Notes: generated by a model from the sequence alone, not told the origin. DNA of 64,000 nucleotides from CBDDKZ01 sp965230415 (GCA_965230415.1 CBDDKZ010000005.1:2418001-2482000), one strand, 5' to 3'. Positions 52,100 through 62,900 are shown, numbered from the stretch's first letter. Made by a program: numbers and translations.

Positions 52100-52536
52100 T
52101 GCCGCTAAAGTTAGCATTACCACCCGTTAAACCTCTTTTTACCACTAAAATACGTGTCAGAGTTTCGGAAGTAAACTATGGAGCTCATGTTGGAAATGAG
52201 TCTTACCTGGTATATGCTCAGGAAATCAGAGTGCGGTTTTTGGAGTCTTTTGATTGTAAAGAGACGAATATTGGCAATCAGCTTGGGCTTATCATGTCCG
52301 ACGCACAACTCGTTTATAAGTCTGAATCTTTCTTGGGAAATGAACTTGAGGTAAGTCTTTATGCAGATGAGGTTTCTAAATTTGGATTTAACTTTTTCTA
52401 TCGAATCTTCAATTTAACTACAAGCAAAGATGCCGCAATAATAGCCACCGGGATGATTTGTTTCAATTACGAAAAGAGAAAAGTTGTTTCATTACCTGAA
52501 GCATTTGCTATTAAGTTGAAAAGCAACGATTTGTAG
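52099..52536 (+). CDS. acyl-CoA thioesterase, 4HBT hot-dog fold
   Basis: A 145-residue protein with the 4-hydroxybenzoyl-CoA thioesterase hot-dog fold pattern: RVRVSEVNYGAHVGNESYL (where the usual Asp of D-x-N-x-H-x-N is replaced by Asn), a FLGNELEVSL strand and GMICFNYE at the end. The substrate is unknown. It is translationally coupled to the upstream coiled-coil protein by TAATG. Confidence 0.75.
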   Translation: MPLKLALPPVKPLFTTKIRVRVSEVNYGAHVGNESYLVYAQEIRVRFLESFDCKETNIGNQLGLIMSDAQLVYKSESFLGNELEVSLYADEVSKFGFNFFYRIFNLTTSKDAAIIATGMICFNYEKRKVVSLPEAFAIKLKSNDL

Positions 52537-52616
52537 GGAATTGGATAGTGCTTATCTGGAATTTTTAATTAAACGGCGTTGTCAAGTCGAGCAAAATAAA
52601 GCCTAAAGAGTAATGA

Positions 52617-53414
52617 TTAGTATTTGGTTCTTGCGTGTTCCGGGCGGTGGAATTTGTATTCTACGCCAACAGCCACAGCCATTGTTGTATTGTGCGAACC
52701 TTTTCTACTATCGTTACCTTCCAGGTTATAGGCACCCAAATCACCGAAACTACCGATGTCTTCTACAGAACTAACACTCCAGTCACTTCGTGCTATTACA
52801 TAAAAATTGAACCATTTGGTATATTTGAAATCTAAACCAAAACCCAGACTTGCGTCAAATAAATACTTTTTCCAATAACTGTCGTCTGCTACAGGAAGGT
52901 CATAAAAGTCGTGATCTGATCTTTTTTCCCATGATACAATTCCACCATCTGCTTTAATGAGGTAACTCAATTGAGGACCGGCAAATACAATGAAATTGAT
53001 GTGGCGTTGAATTGGCATACTATATTCAGCACTTACAGCAAGTTTTCCATAAGTTAGGCGCTTTTTACCTTCATGTTCACCAAATTTCCCTCCTGGTATT
53101 CGGTATCTGGATTTGAATTTTTGGTTATGAGCTGAATAAATAAGGTCTCCACGTATTCCGAAACGAGGCTTGGAGTCTTTTAAGGTAAAACCATACCGCA
53201 TACGATTACCCGTACGATTACCATTAAAAAAATGCACTATAAATATTCCTGCTCCTCCGGACATCGTTGGCACGTGCTGATAAATTTCGTCATTTCGATT
53301 TTCCTTATTATGAATAGATGTTACTTGTGGAAAACCGTATATTCCAATCTCTTGCCCTAGAACAAAGAATGAAGAGCAAAACAATAATATAGCTGAGATC
53401 AATAATCTATACAT
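52617..53414 (-). CDS. outer-membrane beta-barrel-like protein of unknown function
   Basis: A 265-residue exported protein with a signal peptide (AILLFCSSFFVLGQ, about 1-20). Amphipathic strands with aromatic ends fill the mature part (RMRYGFTLKDSKPRFGIRGDLIYSAH, FNFYVIARSDWSVSS, MAVAVGVEYKF), the pattern of an eight- to ten-strand PorT/OMP_b-brl-type barrel. The C-terminal strand ends VGVEYKFH, followed by a short tail. The function is unknown. Confidence 0.65.
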   Translation of the reverse strand: MYRLLISAILLFCSSFFVLGQEIGIYGFPQVTSIHNKENRNDEIYQHVPTMSGGAGIFIVHFFNGNRTGNRMRYGFTLKDSKPRFGIRGDLIYSAHNQKFKSRYRIPGGKFGEHEGKKRLTYGKLAVSAEYSMPIQRHINFIVFAGPQLSYLIKADGGIVSWEKRSDHDFYDLPVADDSYWKKYLFDASLGFGLDFKYTKWFNFYVIARSDWSVSSVEDIGSFGDLGAYNLEGNDSRKGSHNTTMAVAVGVEYKFHRPEHARTKY

Positions 53415-53547
53415 GACTTCTTTTACGTTTATAAAGATTCAGAAGTTTGCCTTAAGCTCTGAAATTTATCAACAATTAATTACAAATAAAAGCGCTAATT
53501 GAATTGTTTTACTCTCAGATGTTCTGGAGATAACAATTCGGTGATGT

Positions 53548-54462
53548 CTAATAGTCGAGAACATGAGGAACAATAAGCCGATTCGGTTCTTCATATTTAA
53601 GTAATTCCTTGTAATCGTTTCTGGCCGAACGATAATCTTTAATATTCATATAAGTGCGGGCTCTCATTTTATAGGCATGATAATCAGGGTTTAGTTCGAT
53701 AGAAGCATTAAAGTCGCGAAGTGCATCATGATACCTGAATAACTCGAAATGAAGTATTCCTCTGTTTAACCAGGCGTCTGCATTATTGGGGTTTAATTCA
53801 ATAGCTCTGTTATAGTCGCGCATGGCAGCAATATTTTCAAATTCGAAATAATGACAAATACCTCTGATACTATAAGCTTCATCTGAGTTCTCCTCTATCG
53901 TTAATGCCTTATTACAACTTTTGATGGCCTTTTTATATTGTTCGAGACGCAAATGTACCTGGGCTTTGGCCAGATAAGCTTCAACAAAGCCAGGTTCAAG
54001 TTCTATGGCTCTGGAAAAGTCCTTAATGGCTGCGTTTAACATAAAAATCTGGTATTTGTAATCCCCTCTTTCCTTATAATAGGTGGCATTGTTTTCACTT
54101 AATGAGATGGCCTTATCCATATAAGATATTGCATCTGCATACATACCAAATTTGCTCAATATTTGAGCGTTTTTATAAAAATATTGAGGTTTATTTGGGC
54201 TCAGAGAAATTGCTTTTTCGCAACATTCAATAGCATTATTATTTTCACCGTCTGAATAGTAGAGCACCGCCAACTTGTAATGCAATTGCGAATTGTTAGG
54301 GTCTGACTTCAACTTTTCAATGATAAGGTTTATTTCTTGTTTGTTATTGGAGCAGACCTTACCGTTATTCTGTGCCAGAGACTTGTTTGTAATCAATGCG
54401 AGACAAAGCAGAAGAGTAAAGCATACCTTTAACGTTTTCGGATATTTGAGTTTAGTATTCAT
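53548..54462 (-). CDS. exported TPR-repeat protein
   Basis: A 304-residue protein with a signal peptide (LLLCLALITNKSLAQ) and about seven TPR units, visible as AIECCEKAISLSPNKPQ, AISYMDKAISLSENNAT, AIKDFSRAIELEPGFVE, AIKSCNKALTIEENSDE, AMRDYNRAIELNPNNAD and ALRDFNASIELNPDYHA. It is a typical protein-protein scaffold; the partner is unknown. It is divergent from rlmN with 168 bases between the start codons. Confidence 0.85.
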   Translation of the reverse strand: MNTKLKYPKTLKVCFTLLLCLALITNKSLAQNNGKVCSNNKQEINLIIEKLKSDPNNSQLHYKLAVLYYSDGENNNAIECCEKAISLSPNKPQYFYKNAQILSKFGMYADAISYMDKAISLSENNATYYKERGDYKYQIFMLNAAIKDFSRAIELEPGFVEAYLAKAQVHLRLEQYKKAIKSCNKALTIEENSDEAYSIRGICHYFEFENIAAMRDYNRAIELNPNNADAWLNRGILHFELFRYHDALRDFNASIELNPDYHAYKMRARTYMNIKDYRSARNDYKELLKYEEPNRLIVPHVLDY

Positions 54463-54617
54463 AATTGACTGGTGATAAGATACGATTGTTCAGTTCGGAA
54501 GGGTTGGTATCTTAAGCGCAAGATAAGAAATAAATATAAATTTTCCAGATATAGCGTCATACGGGATAACACCTTGTGCTTTATTGGTTTTTATTCAAAG
54601 AATACTGTTTCATTTTG

Positions 54618-54625
54618 TATTTTTG
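54618..54625 (+). promoter_or_regulatory. possible -7 box of rlmN
   Basis: TATTTTTG matches TAnnTTTG and ends 5 bases before the rlmN ATG at 54631. If used, the transcript would be leaderless or nearly so. No well-spaced TTTG was found upstream. Confidence 0.35.
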
Positions 54626-54630
54626 TTGCT

Positions 54631-55674
54631 ATGCAAAAGAAGGACATCAGGAAATTGGACCTGGAAGATATAAAGGTGTTTCTTATTGAAAACAAAGAGA
54701 AGGCATTTCGAGCTAAACAAATAATGGAATGGCTATGGAAGAAATCTGCCGTTTCTTTTGAGGAAATGACCAATTTATCATTGGCTACAAGAGAACTTTT
54801 GTCCCGGCATTTTGAAATTTTGCCTGTACAATTAGGAAATCAGCAGCAGAGTGACGACGGAACAATTAAATACCTATTTGATCTACACGATCAAAATCAG
54901 GTCGAAGGGGTGCTTATTCCTACTCCTGACAGAGTTACTGCTTGCATATCGTCGCAAGTGGGGTGTTCGTTATCGTGTAAATTTTGTGCAACCGGTTACC
55001 TGGACCGTAAAAGGAACCTGGACGGTGCAGAAATTTACGACCAGGTGGTACGTCTGAGAAATCAATCTTTGGAACATTACCAGATGCCCCTTACCAATAT
55101 TGTGTATATGGGTATGGGCGAACCTTTACTTAATTACAAGAATGTACTCGATTCGATAAAGTATATTACTTCTGAAGTAGGATTGAATATGTCCCCTAAA
55201 CGCATCACAGTTTCTACTGCCGGCATCTCAAAAATGATTAAAAAGTTGGGAGACGATGAAGTGAAGTTTGGACTCGCCCTGTCTTTGCATGCGGCAAACG
55301 ATGAAAAAAGAAATCAGATTATGCCCATAAATGAGACTAATAGTCTCGAAGTATTGAAAGAGGCATTGAAATACTTTTACCAAAAAACCAAAAATAGCAT
55401 CACCCTCGAATACATTGTTTTTAATGGTTTCAATGATAAAATAGAGGATGCACGCGAGTTGTATGATTTCGCAAAGCACGTCCCCTGTAAAATTAATATC
55501 ATTGAATACAACCCGATTAGCAATGCGGAATTTTTGAACGCTGAAGACGATGCCATTGACCTGTTTAAAGAATTTTTGGAACATAAAAAGCTTACCGTGA
55601 ATGTTCGTAGAAGTAGAGGGAAAGATATAGATGCTGCCTGTGGCCAACTGGCAGGGAAGAAAAAGACGGCTTAG
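54631..55674 (+). CDS. rlmN: 23S rRNA (A2503-C2) / tRNA (A37-C2) methyltransferase
   Basis: Radical-SAM dual-specificity methyltransferase. The 347-residue product has the radical-SAM cluster CKFCATGY (CxxxCxxC with the preceding Cys in GCSLSCKFC), MGMGEPLLNY, and the late VRRSRGKDIDAACGQL containing the catalytic cysteine. The frame is open to 54472, but those 53 residues are not family-like, so the start is set at MQKKDIRKLD (54631). Its stop overlaps the convergent YdeI-like gene by 4 bases (TTAG). Confidence 0.96.
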   Translation: MQKKDIRKLDLEDIKVFLIENKEKAFRAKQIMEWLWKKSAVSFEEMTNLSLATRELLSRHFEILPVQLGNQQQSDDGTIKYLFDLHDQNQVEGVLIPTPDRVTACISSQVGCSLSCKFCATGYLDRKRNLDGAEIYDQVVRLRNQSLEHYQMPLTNIVYMGMGEPLLNYKNVLDSIKYITSEVGLNMSPKRITVSTAGISKMIKKLGDDEVKFGLALSLHAANDEKRNQIMPINETNSLEVLKEALKYFYQKTKNSITLEYIVFNGFNDKIEDARELYDFAKHVPCKINIIEYNPISNAEFLNAEDDAIDLFKEFLEHKKLTVNVRRSRGKDIDAACGQLAGKKKTA

Positions 55675-56141
55675 CCTGTAAGGTAAGCAATTAGTTTTAG
55701 GATTCTTTTGGCCTTCGTTTCATCTCTTTTCGCAGCATCTATTGACCGGATGAATTCGTTTTTGGCTGAGGATGGTAAATTTTCAAATTTTTCGAGTGTA
55801 TCCTGATTAACATCAGCCAGACATTCTTTGATGTATTTTGGTGTTTTCAGTGTGGTGTAATCATCATATAATACAATAGATACGGTGTCACCAGCCTCTT
55901 TTAGTATGCTTTTCCTTATAGCACTCTTAACGGGTAAAAATAAGTGGCCGTTTCCCATAGGCATAAGCTTATATTGTTTGAGCGAATAGGAGTCAATGTT
56001 TCCCATCACCTGTCTCCAACCGAATGGATTATTGTTATCTGAAGTAACTCCTGGTAGTTGAGCGTACGTCCAGCCTCCTTTGCCCGGGAATTTCTCCAGC
56101 AAAAATTCTCCTTTAATTATGGGTTCTGTTTGTGATTTCAT
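55671..56141 (-). CDS. YdeI/OmdA-family protein with DUF1905
   Basis: A 156-residue protein. An N-terminal beta-barrel-like DUF1905 domain (FLLEKFPGKGGWTYAQLP, GHLFLPVKSAIRK, GDTVSIVLYDD) precedes the YdeI/bacteriocin-protection helical tail (PKYIKECLADVNQDTLEKFENLP...RIDAAKR-type). The frame can extend upstream to 56198, but the start at 56141 (MKSQTEPIIKGEF) fits the family. It overlaps the end of rlmN by 4 bases in opposite orientation. The function is unknown. Confidence 0.8.
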   Translation of the reverse strand: MKSQTEPIIKGEFLLEKFPGKGGWTYAQLPGVTSDNNNPFGWRQVMGNIDSYSLKQYKLMPMGNGHLFLPVKSAIRKSILKEAGDTVSIVLYDDYTTLKTPKYIKECLADVNQDTLEKFENLPSSAKNEFIRSIDAAKRDETKAKRILKLIAYLTG

Positions 56142-56221
56142 CCGATGCAAGATAAAAAATATCTGAGAAGTGCAACCTGTACATTTTTTCTTTGTCATTG
56201 AAGAAAAAACACCATAAGATC

Positions 56222-56935
56222 ATGAAAAAATTAGTATTATTAACAACACTTCCGGCAGCACTTTTTTTCAGCTCATGTGAGAAAGACCGTTCGTGCGAAA
56301 AAGGAGATGGCCCTATTGAAACAGCCGAATTGAACATAGCTGATTTTCATTCCTTTTCTTTAGAATTACCAGCAACAGTCTTTTTGACCCAGGGTAGTGA
56401 GCAGAGGGTGCTTGTTGAAGCACAGTCTAATGTTATAAACGACCTCGAAGTAGATGTTCGTAACGGTCACTGGGAAATTGAGCTCGACGAATGTTACAGA
56501 AAGTACAAAGACGTTGTTTTCTATATCACCATTCCCGAAATAGAAAAAATAGGCGTGGCTGGAAGCGGAGAGGTGATAGGTGAAAATACCATTTCAGAAG
56601 ACAATGTTGAATTAAGCATTGCCGGAAGTGGTGATATTGATTTGTCACTACACGTTGAAAGACTTGAAACCAAAATTTCAGGTTCCGGGGATATGAAGCT
56701 GGAAGGCAGCACCGATTTTCATGAAGCAGCAATATCCGGGTCTGGCGACATAAGTGCCTATGATTTGGAAAGTGAAGTTACTGACGCTAGTATCGCAGGC
56801 TCCGGTAGCTGTCGAGTTCATGTTAATGATGCTTTGGATGTGACAATTTCTGGTAGTGGTGATGTCTATTACAAAGGAGATCCTTCTGTGAATTCCGTTA
56901 TTTCCGGTAGCGGCGACATACACAAAATAGATTAA
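56222..56935 (+). CDS. DUF2807 (head GIN domain) lipoprotein
   Basis: A 237-residue lipoprotein: signal peptide with FFSSCEK (Cys about 18) and mature part with the DUF2807 right-handed beta-helix pattern. It has repeated ISGSGDI units (GSGEVIG, GSGDIDL, GSGDMKL, GSGDISA, GSGSCRV, GSGDVYY, GSGDIHK) about 20-22 residues apart. Such proteins are common in Bacteroidota surfaces; their function is unknown. The start is at 56222 because upstream codons in frame (from 56192) precede the signal peptide. Confidence 0.9.
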   Translation: MKKLVLLTTLPAALFFSSCEKDRSCEKGDGPIETAELNIADFHSFSLELPATVFLTQGSEQRVLVEAQSNVINDLEVDVRNGHWEIELDECYRKYKDVVFYITIPEIEKIGVAGSGEVIGENTISEDNVELSIAGSGDIDLSLHVERLETKISGSGDMKLEGSTDFHEAAISGSGDISAYDLESEVTDASIAGSGSCRVHVNDALDVTISGSGDVYYKGDPSVNSVISGSGDIHKID

Positions 56936-57096
56936 GTTTCGGTTATACAATAATTCCCATGAGTAAAATAAAGAGTCTGCTCTTCCCTTTGTGACATATT
57001 TGTTAACAAAGTCAAATAAACGTAATCACCAGTAAAAAGTACTTGTTTGGCAGTAAGGGGATTACATGGTGTGAACAGAGTGGAAGAGTAGCTCTT

Positions 57097-58617
57097 TTAT
57101 AGGTAGGCGCCTTTTTCTACCTCCGGAAAAATTTCCGACATTTGCATAGACCTGTTATTTTCACCCGACCACTGATAGATAGCGTCACGTCCCAGCTGAT
57201 CAAAGTCGGTTAAGCCCATTGCAGCAACTATTTCTACCGCAGATTTAATGGTGTTTTTGTGATAATTATATACTCGTGAAGATTTGTGCTCTACATGCAG
57301 CCCCTTTGCCAGATGCCTGTTTTGTGTGGCTATGCCCGTCGGGCAGCTATTGTTATGACAGCGCAGTGATTGAATACATCCAATAGCGAACATCATCGCT
57401 CGGGCAGCGTTACAAAGGTCGGCACCAACAGCGATGGCACGTACAATATCAAAACCGGAAACTACCTTTCCGCTATAAACAACTTTTATCTGGCCCCTTA
57501 TATTAAACCCATTTAAAACATCGTGTACATAAGCTATAGCCTCGTGGCCAGGCATGCCAATATGGTTAGAAAACTCAAGAGGAGCCGCCCCTGTTCCTCC
57601 CTCCGATCCGTCTATGCAGATGAAATCAGGGCATATTCCTTGTATTGACATTTGTTTGCTCATGTCGTAAAACTCTTTCTTGCTTCCTATGCACATTTTT
57701 ATACCAACGGGCTTGCCTCCACTCAATTCCCTAAGTGTTTGTATGAAATGTAATAGCTCTTCGGAATTTTTAAATGCCGAGTGGTAGGGAGGTGAGTGTA
57801 TTGTTGTGTGAGGTTCTATACCTCTTACTTCCGCTATTTTGGGTGTGTTTTTGATAGCTGGCAGTATTCCCCCGTGTCCTGGCTTTGCTCCCTGCGAGAG
57901 TTTTATTTCTATCATCTTAACAGCTTCTGCGCTGGCTTTTTCAGCAAAGGTATCAGCGTCAAACTGACCGTCGCTGGTTCTGCAACCAAAATAGCCGGTT
58001 CCGATCTGCCAGATTATATCGCCGCCGTGTTTCAGGTGGTATTTGGAAATAGCTCCCTCCCCGGTATTATGAGAAAAATGTCCTAAGGCAGCTCCTTTAT
58101 TTAAGGCCATAATGGCATTTGAACTTAGAGAACCATAACTCATACCAGAAATATTTAATAGAGAGGAACTATAAGGTTTTTGGCAAGAATCACTTCCAAT
58201 TAATACTCTTGGGCTAATTTTTGAGGCTATAGTAGGGAATTGAGAATGAGAAACCCATTCATGCCCGTCTTTATAAATGTCCATTTCCGTGCCGAAAGGA
58301 TGATTTTCATTTTTCAGATTTGCCCGTGAGTTGATGAGGTCTATCTCGTTTTTATTGAAGGGCTTGCCATCGGTGTTATCTTCCACAAAGTACTGATGTA
58401 TTTCAGGAGCAATTTCTTTCATTATATACCGAAAATGTCCCACAAGAGGATAGTTTCTCAGAATACTGTTTTTGACTTGAAGCATGTCGTAAAGCCCCAG
58501 GAAGCCAAATACTCCGAGTATTCCCAGAAACCAGTAAAAGGCATATTGATAAGTATTGTGAAAAAGCGCACCCAGTGTTAACAGGCTTACTATGATGAGA
58601 ATAATGTTTCGTCGCAT
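57097..58617 (-). CDS. membrane-anchored FMN-binding glutamate synthase-like protein
   Basis: A 506-residue protein of the GltB FMN-domain family without glutaminase, central or alpha-helix domains. Two N-terminal hydrophobic segments (about 4-20 and 25-45) anchor it. The synthase domain shows SGMSYGSLSSNA, IGTGYFGCRT, QGAKPGHGGILP, CIDGSEGGTGAAP, and a 3Fe-4S-type cysteine pattern Cx5Cx4C (GCIQSLRCHNNSCP). Stand-alone versions exist in archaea and bacteria with uncertain activity. No glutaminase or small subunit is nearby, so its ammonia source and electron donor are unknown. Confidence 0.88.
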   Translation of the reverse strand: MRRNIILIIVSLLTLGALFHNTYQYAFYWFLGILGVFGFLGLYDMLQVKNSILRNYPLVGHFRYIMKEIAPEIHQYFVEDNTDGKPFNKNEIDLINSRANLKNENHPFGTEMDIYKDGHEWVSHSQFPTIASKISPRVLIGSDSCQKPYSSSLLNISGMSYGSLSSNAIMALNKGAALGHFSHNTGEGAISKYHLKHGGDIIWQIGTGYFGCRTSDGQFDADTFAEKASAEAVKMIEIKLSQGAKPGHGGILPAIKNTPKIAEVRGIEPHTTIHSPPYHSAFKNSEELLHFIQTLRELSGGKPVGIKMCIGSKKEFYDMSKQMSIQGICPDFICIDGSEGGTGAAPLEFSNHIGMPGHEAIAYVHDVLNGFNIRGQIKVVYSGKVVSGFDIVRAIAVGADLCNAARAMMFAIGCIQSLRCHNNSCPTGIATQNRHLAKGLHVEHKSSRVYNYHKNTIKSAVEIVAAMGLTDFDQLGRDAIYQWSGENNRSMQMSEIFPEVEKGAYL

Positions 58618-58698
58618 TCCGATTACTTTTCGATAAAAAAGATTTCTCTTTTAAATTAATCAAAAAAGGAAGCGCAACGAACTTATCTATAAAATATA

Positions 58699-59697
58699 TT
58701 ACAGTTTCATGATTTTGAGTAGACCGCCAATGAAACGTTGATAATATACAGCCAGGAAATAGATCAGCACAAGTGCGATGAAAGCAGTAATATAAGATGG
58801 TATGCCGGGTAAAAGAGTCAACCCGATCTCAAAAACCAGTGTGTGCAACAGATATACCGAAAAAGAAATTTTCCCGGTAAACAAAAAGAAGTTATTTATG
58901 GGTTTTAGATTAAGTTGATAGATCCAAATGGCCAGGCACGAATAACCGATTAATGCAGGGATGTCATTAACAACCTTACCCACATCTTTACCAATAAAAG
59001 CAAAAGCGGCATAGATTACGCAGTTTACAAGACCAATAATTAAAATATAGATAGATTTAATGGGGATGGTCGCATCGCCATTCTTTTTGAATATGATTTT
59101 AGCAATTATCATTCCCAGAACAAATTCCCAGAGGTATTGTATAAAACAGCTATTCCATACACGTAATAGCTCTTTGTTCATTGCAATAACCACAAAAGCC
59201 CAGCTTAAAGAAATTATTACTGACAGTATCAATGCAAGCCTGTCTCCCAGTTTTTCCAGACAAAAGGCAAGGACAAGAAATACAAAATAAAATTGGAGAA
59301 TCATTGAAATAAACCATAAAGGGTATCCATAGGATCCAATGATAGATTCATCGAACATTTTGTAAAGAAACAAATGTCCTCCGAGTGCATACAAGGATTG
59401 ATCAAAAAGTGGGAGCATAAAAGATAGGAGAGCAGAAATAAGCACTATAATAATATAGGGAACATATATTTTGGCAACTCGCTTTTTAATAAAAGGCAGA
59501 AAGGTCAACGCTTTTTTCTGATGTGATAAATAGAGGCCAAGACCAGATAAAAGCACAAAAAGATGAACCCCCGTTCCTCCAAAGCTAATTAAATGATTGA
59601 ATGGATATGGTAATCCAATAACCTGTAGGAAGTGAAAGATAATTATCGTAAAAATCGCGTAACCCTTTAGAAATTCAATAATTTCAAGACGATTCAT
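58699..59697 (-). CDS. acyltransferase family 3 membrane protein
   Basis: A 332-residue protein with about ten transmembrane segments, starting MNRLEIIEFLKGYAIFTIIIFHFLQ, where the His after helix 1 is the presumed catalytic residue of the Acyl_transf_3 (OafA/YrhL) family. Family members O-acetylate lipopolysaccharide, exopolysaccharide or other surface sugars. No glycan gene is adjacent except the MBOAT cassette about 11 kb away. It is a single gene on the minus strand, divergent from the large T9SS cargo. Confidence 0.85.
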   Translation of the reverse strand: MNRLEIIEFLKGYAIFTIIIFHFLQVIGLPYPFNHLISFGGTGVHLFVLLSGLGLYLSHQKKALTFLPFIKKRVAKIYVPYIIIVLISALLSFMLPLFDQSLYALGGHLFLYKMFDESIIGSYGYPLWFISMILQFYFVFLVLAFCLEKLGDRLALILSVIISLSWAFVVIAMNKELLRVWNSCFIQYLWEFVLGMIIAKIIFKKNGDATIPIKSIYILIIGLVNCVIYAAFAFIGKDVGKVVNDIPALIGYSCLAIWIYQLNLKPINNFFLFTGKISFSVYLLHTLVFEIGLTLLPGIPSYITAFIALVLIYFLAVYYQRFIGGLLKIMKL

Positions 59698-59876
59698 AAT
59701 AAAGGTTTAAGCAGCTATTAAGCTTTATTCAAAAAGGGGTTTTACCAGTGAACTGACCATAGTCAGAAATTCAAGGCAATATAAGTTCATTTTAAATGTT
59801 GGCCAAATCACGTATGTGTTTTTTGCGTCTATTGTTTTACGTAAAAAATGGAGTTGAAGGCGTTTTTTATATCCAA

Positions 59877-59906
59877 TTGTTTTAAAAAATCTATTCACTA
59901 AATTTG
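59877..59906 (+). promoter_or_regulatory. promoter of the ThuA/T9SS cargo gene
   Basis: TTG (59877-59879), a 19-base spacer and TAAATTTG (59899-59906), an exact TAnnTTTG, lie 55 bases before the start codon. Confidence 0.65.
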
Positions 59907-59961
59907 TGATGTTTGTCGTATTTTGATCAAATAGTTTCTGGAACCCAAAAAGTTATTCCCC

Positions 59962-62900
59962 ATGAATAAGATTATGCTCTTTGTTTGCTTGGCACTAGGT
60001 GTATCTGTGTCAGGCGTTTCACAAAATTTTAAGGTCCTCGTTTTTTCTAAGACTACCGGTTGGAGGCACAACTCAATACCGGCAGGTATAAGTATGGTTC
60101 AGCAGTTGGGTAATGAAAACAATTTTGAAGTACATCTTACCGAAGACGCAAATCAATTTAATACCAGTAACCTGGCTCAATATGCCGTAGTTATATTTTT
60201 AAGTACTACCGGCGATATTCTTGATAATAACCAGCAAGCCGCGTTTGAGTTATACATTCAGAATGGCGGAGGGTTTGTTGGTATTCATTCGGCTTCCGAT
60301 ACCGAATATGATTGGCCCTGGTATGAGGATTTGGTAGGGGCTTATTTCCTTGACCACCCCAGTGGAACATGGAATGCAGATATTATGGTGTCAGATCACA
60401 TCCATCCATCTACAGCAAATTTACCTTCTATATGGAATAGAACAGATGAGTGGTATAACTTTCGTACAAATCCAAGGAGCGATGTACATGTCCTGGCAAC
60501 TTTAGAAGAGCGCGACTATACAGGAGGTACATTAGGGTGGGATCACCCGATAATCTGGTGTCATGAATACGATGGTGGTCGTGCCTGGTACACCGCCGGA
60601 GGGCATACCAATGAGGCTTTTTCCGAACCATTATTTCGCGCACATGTATTGGGAGGGATTCATTACGCGGCAGGCCTGGTTGAGGGTGATTTTGATGCTA
60701 CTGTCGATGCTAACTTTATCGTCGATGAGATGGCTGCCAACTTAAAGCAACCAAGAGCATTGGCAATCTTGCCAAATTTAGACGTAGTCCTCGCCGAAAA
60801 AGAAGGGGAGATTTTATTAATTGATGCGCAAACGCACCAAAAACAATTGCTTGGTTGCCTGGATGTTTATTCTCAGGATCAATTCGGTCTTTTGGGGCTG
60901 GCCATACATCCTGATTTCGAAAATAATAACCTTGCATACTTATGTTACTCACCAGCGGGTGACAATGAAATAATCAGAGTATCTGAATTTAATCTACAGC
61001 ACAACTATATTGATTTAAAAAACGAGCATGTCTTGTTGGAAATACCATTTGACAGATCAGTGTGCTGCAATGTGGCTGGTGATTTGGAGTTTGATAGCCA
61101 GGGACTCCTGTACATTTCTATCGGCGATAATGTAGATGGAACCGCGTCCAGTGGCTACGCTCCGGTAGATGAACGTGCTGGCAGGGAACGTTTTGATGCG
61201 CAATCCACTTCATTAAACTCCAATGATTTTAGGGGGAAAGTATTGCGTATTAAACCTCAGAATGGTGTTTATACAATTCCCGAAGGTAACCTCTATGCTA
61301 CAATAGCAGATCCGGGCACTCCTGTTTTATTTGAAATCTATTTGATGGGGCTCAGAAATCCCCAACGAATAGCTGTCGATGCAGCGAATGGCAATTTATA
61401 TGTTGGGGATTGGGCACCAGGTGCGCTTAATGACGATGCAAGTAGAGGACCTCGTGGTTATGAAGAGATAAACAGAGCGACGCAGGCCCTCAACTTTGGC
61501 TGGCCCCAACAGATGGCAGATAATAAAAGCTATCGAAATTTTGATTTTGCCACTTTTACCCCTGGCGATCATTTCAGTAGCGAATCACCTTCTAACATTT
61601 CTGTTAATAATACTGGTATAGAATGGGTGCCACAAGCGCAACCTGCATGGTTTTGGTATGATAACAATGACTCTCAGGAATTTCCTGAATTTGAAAGGGG
61701 GCATCAAAAAGGTGCTATGGCCGGAGCTGTTTATAATTACGATATGAATCTGAATGCTAAAGGAAAGTTCCCGGAATACTATGACGGCAGCTTGTTTTTG
61801 TATGATCACCAAAGGAGCTTTTTTAGAGAAGTTAAGCAAAACAGTCAGGGTGAGTTGATAAAAATTAACCCATTTTTCAAAACATTAGAGATTAATAAAC
61901 CCATGGACATTGATTTTGGCCCGGATGGGAATTTATACCTGCTTGAATGGGGAGAGGATGGATCTTCTTCCGGGACCTATCTTAAAAAAATTGGGTACTA
62001 CAGTAATAGCAAAGAACCAGTAGCCAAGGTACAAGCCTCTGTAACGAGTGGCACTCTCCCACTTGAAGTGCAGTTTGATGCGTCCCTTTCATATGATCCG
62101 GATATGGAAGCACTTAGTTATGCCTGGGATTTTGATGCAAACGGTACAGTAGATGCCACCACTTTAAATCCGTCGCACAGTTTCACTCAAGCCGGAATAT
62201 ATAATGTCGTACTAACGGTAAGCGATCCCAATGGCTTATCTTCTTCAGATTCTGTTTCAATAATTGCAGGAAATACAAGGCCAAATGTGAGTATTATAGC
62301 ACCTGTTCATGGTGGTTTTTATGGTTATGGCGAGTCCATTTCCATTGAAGCTACCGCAGAAGATGCCGAAGATGGAATGGTCGCTTGTGAAGACCTTGGC
62401 ATAATAGTCAAGCACTTTCTTGATGGTGATCTTAATATGGTTTATCATATTGATAGTTGTGAAGGAAATGTGGAGTTAGCGAATATTGGAGTAATTGGAC
62501 GCGACAGGACCATTCTTGTGGAAGCCTCTTATCAGGATCAAATGCAATTAACTGGTAAAGATAGCGTCATGCTACAACCCAAACTAAAACAAGCTGAACA
62601 CTATTCGGAACATAGTGGAGTATCAATTGAGCAATCAGATGATCCGCAAGATAGTTCTTTACAAGTAACTCATATTAGCAATCTCGATTACCTGGTTTTT
62701 GAGCCGGTAAATCTTTCCGGAATAACTCACCTGTCTTTTCGTCTTAAAAATAATGGAGGCGGTGGCCGCATATATATTTATTTGGACGACTTAAACTCAA
62801 ACGCTATAGGTCAACTTTGGGTAGAAGGTGGAGGCGATTTTTGGGATGACTACATAGTCCCCGTCTCTGAATATGCCGGTACTCATAAACTGTACATACA

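Noticed and set aside
54472..54630. Upstream extension of rlmN to 54472
   Set aside because: RlmN proteins begin near MQKKDIRKLD; the extension is not conserved-looking and contains a TAnnTTTG box.
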